Shown in pieces: positions 7,669-9,664 of a stretch of DNA of 9,664 nt. Under the pieces are notes generated by a model. The model was not told the DNA's origin. It did not search any database and worked only from the letters and a program-made list of their open reading frames with translations. Each line of letters opens with the position of its first letter. Within the stretch, counting starts at the first letter, position 1. The stretch is from an uncultured Prevotellaceae bacterium (GTDB lineage Bacteria > Bacteroidota > Bacteroidia > Bacteroidales > Bacteroidaceae), in NCBI GenBank assembly GCA_900543815.1, contig UQST01000063.1, positions 1 through 9,664 of the forward strand, in the 5' to 3' direction. The position numbers and the translations under genes are program-made.

Positions 7669-7811
7669 GTATATACATGAACAGGTGATATGTTCTGTTT
7701 CTGTCGGGTGGGGTTGCCTGTCAGACTACGCATGGGAAGTCGGCTCCTTCTCCTGGGAATATAGGCTTTTCTTGGGTGCCGCGTATTGTGACGGGGCTGC
7801 CTGTGTATGCC

Positions 7812-7997
7812 TTACCAGGCGTCATCCCACAGCTTGCGGTCGCCTGTTGCTGGTTCGCATGGGATGCCTTCGTTCTTTACATAGTCTTCCTCATCGCCTT
7901 GGAAATTGAAAACGGATAAGGGAGAGTTGGCAATGGGCAGTTCCTGTGCGAATTCCACAGTATGCATTTCGGGAGTGAAATATGTCTTCTTGTTCAT
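7812..7997 (-). CDS. Small Bacteroidales protein of unknown function (YxxPE...LWDD)
   Basis: This is a 61-residue protein starting MNKKTYFTPEMHTVEF and ending RKLWDDAW. Its N-terminal K-x-Y-x-x-P-E pattern and tryptophan/aspartate-rich C-terminus resemble a loose class of short Prevotella/Bacteroides proteins (MKKxYxxPxxxxxE... LWxDD) of unknown role. It has no signal peptide or membrane segment, is acidic overall, and has a single cysteine (residue 47). The ATG at 7997 is chosen over an upstream in-frame TTG at 8012, which would only add LKHIR. It starts 40 bases after the stop of the secreted protein gene, on the same strand, and is followed by the stem-loop at 7626-7668, so the two genes probably share a transcript. 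Coding nature is likely from the context and the family-like ends; no function can be given. Confidence 0.65.
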   Translation of the reverse strand: MNKKTYFTPEMHTVEFAQELPIANSPLSVFNFQGDEEDYVKNEGIPCEPATGDRKLWDDAW

Positions 7998-8037
7998 TCT
8001 GATATGTTTCAAGTGATTTGGGATGGAAGGTTGCTTG

Positions 8038-9258
8038 TTATTTTACGACTATCTTTCGGCCGTTCTGGATGTATATGCCTGGCACAAGTTTGCCCTGGCA
8101 GAGTCGGCCCGAGAGGTCGTATGTATGTCCGTCAGTCGGCTTGCTTTCTGTGGGCAGACTTACGGCTGTCTCCAGTATGGCATCATCCAGCACGAGTGAC
8201 TTCACGCTGCTGCTCTGCTCACGTGGGAGCACCAGATAGGCACGTGAAGTATTGCTCATCTTGAATGGTCTGCCATTTTCTGCACCGAAATAGAAACCAA
8301 AGTTGGCCTTGTTTTGGGTAGTCAGCTTATAGTAGTAATAGTTTTTCTCGTTCCCCGAGCCGTATGTGATGTTGCCTTCAGCGTCAAACTCACCCCTCAG
8401 CAGGTTCTCTCCTTCAGTGGGAGCAACTGCTTTACGTGAAGTCTGATAGATGGTATAAGTACCAGGTTCGGCCTTTATCAGCAGGGGAGTCTTTGCGGGT
8501 ACAGCATCTCCCGACTTATACTTCTCGGTCAGTTTGATTCCGTCGTTCTCTTTCGTGACAACAAATCCCTGGCATCCTTTAGGCATGCTGTAGCTGTATT
8601 CCTGTGAGGTGTAGGTGGTGTAGCCGTATTTGCTGACGGATAATTGAGCTATGTGTTTGACTTTTCTGTATAAGTTGGCATAAAAGCCGCTGGTATAGCA
8701 TGAGAATCTTTTCCATACATTATAGAACCCCAGTATATTTGGAATCTTGTCATCTGCAAATTTAATAATACATTTATCTGTTTGGAAATCAACAGAAGCT
8801 TTAGCTGTCTTACCAATGCCAGTTTTTGTCTCAAGTTGATTTTTATTCTTACTATTATTACTAGACTTCTTTTCACCTGTAGCATGAAGGTATCCAGAGT
8901 ATATATCATCATGAAAGGTCCATTTTCCATCGTTTACACCTAAGGTAATCTCATAGACCGTGTCTTTTTGTTCAATTCTAGAGGCAATGGGTATATCGAT
9001 GATATAGTTTCCCTTCTTCTTCCCCTCAATATTTACGGCCTCTCGGTAGGTAGCTTCCTGATAGCCCATAGCAAACGTTCCTTCTTTATTTGTGATGATA
9101 TACTTCTCACCAGCAACCAATTGGCTCGCATTCGTTACCCTCTCATACACTGCCTCCTGTGCTGTTGCATGTGCGGTGCTGGCGAGCAGGCACAGGCAGA
9201 GCACGAAGATTCTAAAAGCCACTCTTGCAAGTGGATTCTTCTTAATTCTCAGTTTCAT
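8038..9258 (-). CDS. Secreted protein with beta-rich domains and C-terminal sorting-like motif
   Basis: The protein has 406 residues. Residues 1-33 form a signal peptide: basic start (KLRIKKN, R12, R16), hydrophobic core FRIFVLCLCLLAS, and a likely cleavage site near AHA/ATA-QEA. Region 1 (about 36-215, ERVTNASQLVAGEKYIIT... to FSCYTSGFYANLYRK) resembles the repeated beta-rich modules seen in Bacteroidales surface proteins. Region 2 (about 225-365: YGYTTYTSQEYSYSMP, VPAKTPLLIKAEPGTYT, FGFYFGAENGRPF, AYLVLP) resembles another module common in Prevotella exported proteins. The last 27 residues, YDLSGR (380-385) through GIYIQNGRKIVVK, look like a short type IX secretion C-terminal signal or its degenerate relative. 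The start at 9258 is preferred over 9318 because it begins the signal peptide and is preceded by AAAAAGGAAG. No catalytic motif is seen; a binding or adhesion role is only a guess. The part encoded at about 8640-8960 is visibly richer in A and T than the rest. Confidence 0.85.
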   Translation of the reverse strand: MKLRIKKNPLARVAFRIFVLCLCLLASTAHATAQEAVYERVTNASQLVAGEKYIITNKEGTFAMGYQEATYREAVNIEGKKKGNYIIDIPIASRIEQKDTVYEITLGVNDGKWTFHDDIYSGYLHATGEKKSSNNSKNKNQLETKTGIGKTAKASVDFQTDKCIIKFADDKIPNILGFYNVWKRFSCYTSGFYANLYRKVKHIAQLSVSKYGYTTYTSQEYSYSMPKGCQGFVVTKENDGIKLTEKYKSGDAVPAKTPLLIKAEPGTYTIYQTSRKAVAPTEGENLLRGEFDAEGNITYGSGNEKNYYYYKLTTQNKANFGFYFGAENGRPFKMSNTSRAYLVLPREQSSSVKSLVLDDAILETAVSLPTESKPTDGHTYDLSGRLCQGKLVPGIYIQNGRKIVVK

Positions 9259-9268
9259 CTTCCTTTTT
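9259..9268 (-). promoter_or_regulatory. Purine-rich ribosome-binding segment deciding the 9258 start
   Basis: Read on the minus strand, AAAAAGGAAG sits directly against the ATG at 9258. The GGA is closer than the ideal Shine-Dalgarno spacing, but A-rich, weak sites are normal in this group. Together with the signal peptide beginning at this Met, it favours 9258 over the upstream ATG at 9318. Confidence 0.45.
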
Positions 9269-9379
9269 ACCTTATTATATGATTGCTCGGATGATGCATT
9301 CCGTGCCCTGTCAGGCATTACTGTATTTCCCCACGGTCAATAAAGACAAGCAAACTGACGGCCATCATCAAAGCGGCTG

Positions 9380-9387
9380 CAAAGATA
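9380..9387 (-). promoter_or_regulatory. Bacteroidetes -7 promoter box (TATCTTTG)
   Basis: On the minus strand the bases read TATCTTTG, an exact match to the Bacteroidetes -7 consensus TAnnTTTG. It points toward the secreted protein gene and would give a leader of roughly 110-120 bases before the ATG at 9258. No TTTG stands at the usual ~19-21 bases upstream (the nearest is about 31 bases away), which is common for this promoter class. The likely product is the mRNA for the secreted protein plus the small protein. Confidence 0.6.
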
Positions 9388-9664
9388 AGACTTTTTTGCT
9401 ATTGTTACGCCTTTTTAACAAAGACATTCCTTCTATCCCCCAAGAATATCTCTGCCAGAAGGCACCAAAAGGCTTTCCATGGACGATTTGCCTAACATTC
9501 CTCCCCACTTTCGCCCGACCAACTCGGAAAGGGCAAAAGCATTGAGACGGCTCTCCCAGGTTTGTCAAATGAGCCCCATAATATATATTCTGGCTCACCC
9601 GATAAACCTAGGGGATTAAGCATACAGCCTTGTAAGTCTGAAAAGGAAGAACCTTATATCTGTC

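Larger units (their letters stand above)
7169..7811. other. Gene-poor stretch with repeats and a terminator
   Basis: I see no convincing gene. Two stretches on the minus strand look weakly protein-like. One is a 57-codon frame starting at 7435 (MSYVQDSFSLQDGRIAYL..., stop at 7262-7264), with a purine-rich AGAAAAGAAG just before its ATG. The other is a different frame ending at 7156, which reads FEDIQEVQKAYISLFIPNRS near its end. Both run through the inverted repeat pair at 7288-7380, and neither belongs to a family I recognise. They may be debris of an older gene or of a dispersed intergenic element. The right end holds the stem-loop at 7626-7668. A plus-strand open frame at 7613-7909 crosses that stem-loop and the real small gene, and is not credible. 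Confidence 0.4.
9259..9664. other. Upstream region of the secreted protein gene; no clear gene
   Basis: This stretch holds the leader of the minus-strand gene (9259 to about 9375) and its promoter box. To the right of 9388 I find no convincing gene. A 46-codon plus-strand frame from the ATG at 9479 to the TAA at 9617-9619 (MDDLPNIPPHFRPTNSERAK...) reads plausibly but has no good ribosome-binding site and no family I recognise. A minus-strand frame at 9368-9598 overlaps the promoter and is likely spurious. The right edge of the window cuts the region, so a gene beginning further right cannot be excluded. Confidence 0.4.

Noticed and set aside
7613..7909. Plus-strand open frame of 98 codons
   Set aside because: It crosses a strong stem-loop and runs antisense to the more credible small gene at 7812-7997. 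Its product is rich in Cys and Trp and looks like noise.
9368..9598. Minus-strand frame of 76 codons
   Set aside because: Its 3' end overlaps the promoter box of the secreted protein gene, and its sequence matches nothing I know.
9479..9619. 46-codon plus-strand frame (MDDLPNIPPHFRP...)
   Set aside because: It has plausible amino acids but no ribosome-binding site, promoter or recognised family. It is mentioned only in the description of the region.

Overview
The window looks like chromosome from a member of the Bacteroidales, most likely Prevotellaceae (Prevotella/Segatella type). The grounds are: GltB, GltD and mannose-1-phosphate guanylyltransferase sequences of Bacteroidales character; a secreted protein with a Prevotella-style C-terminal motif (YDLSGR...GIYIQNGRKIVVK); a -7 promoter box of the Bacteroidetes type (TAnnTTTG); and a small 'YxxPE...LWDD' protein of a kind common in this group. 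This assignment rests on recognising families, not on any search.

Left part (1-6802). A mannose-1-phosphate guanylyltransferase gene on the minus strand (11-781) meets, head to head, a large glutamate synthase operon on the plus strand: gltB (780-5078) and gltD (5426-6802). Both manC and gltB lack their 5' ends at the same place, around 734-741. ManC has lost its nucleotide-binding N-terminus. GltB has lost its start, including the catalytic N-terminal cysteine of the glutaminase domain. This is either a real rearrangement joining the interiors of two genes or, more simply, a chimeric assembly or clone join. It is the point a reader should check first. Otherwise gltB and gltD are intact: the FMN, 3Fe-4S, 4Fe-4S, FAD and NADPH motifs are all visible. 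Together the two subunits would make glutamate from 2-oxoglutarate and glutamine. They are separated by 347 bases with no gene but several hairpins.

Middle part (6803-7811). This is a gene-poor stretch that looks like genomic debris and signals. It holds a 16-bp perfect inverted repeat directly downstream of gltD, the C-terminal remnant of a transposase, a pair of 25-bp perfectly inverted repeats each of which is itself a hairpin, and a strong stem-loop with a T-rich tail that should terminate transcription arriving from the right on the minus strand.

Right part (7812-9664). A minus-strand two-gene unit: a secreted 406-residue protein with a signal peptide, two Bacteroidales-type beta-rich regions and a C-terminal sorting-like motif, followed 40 bases later by a 61-residue small protein of unknown function. 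A TATCTTTG promoter box lies about 120 bases upstream of the secreted protein. The last ~270 bases hold no convincing gene.

No clear new defence, biosynthetic or mobile system is visible. The best leads are the double truncation, the flipped-core inverted repeat pair, and the secreted protein/small protein pair.
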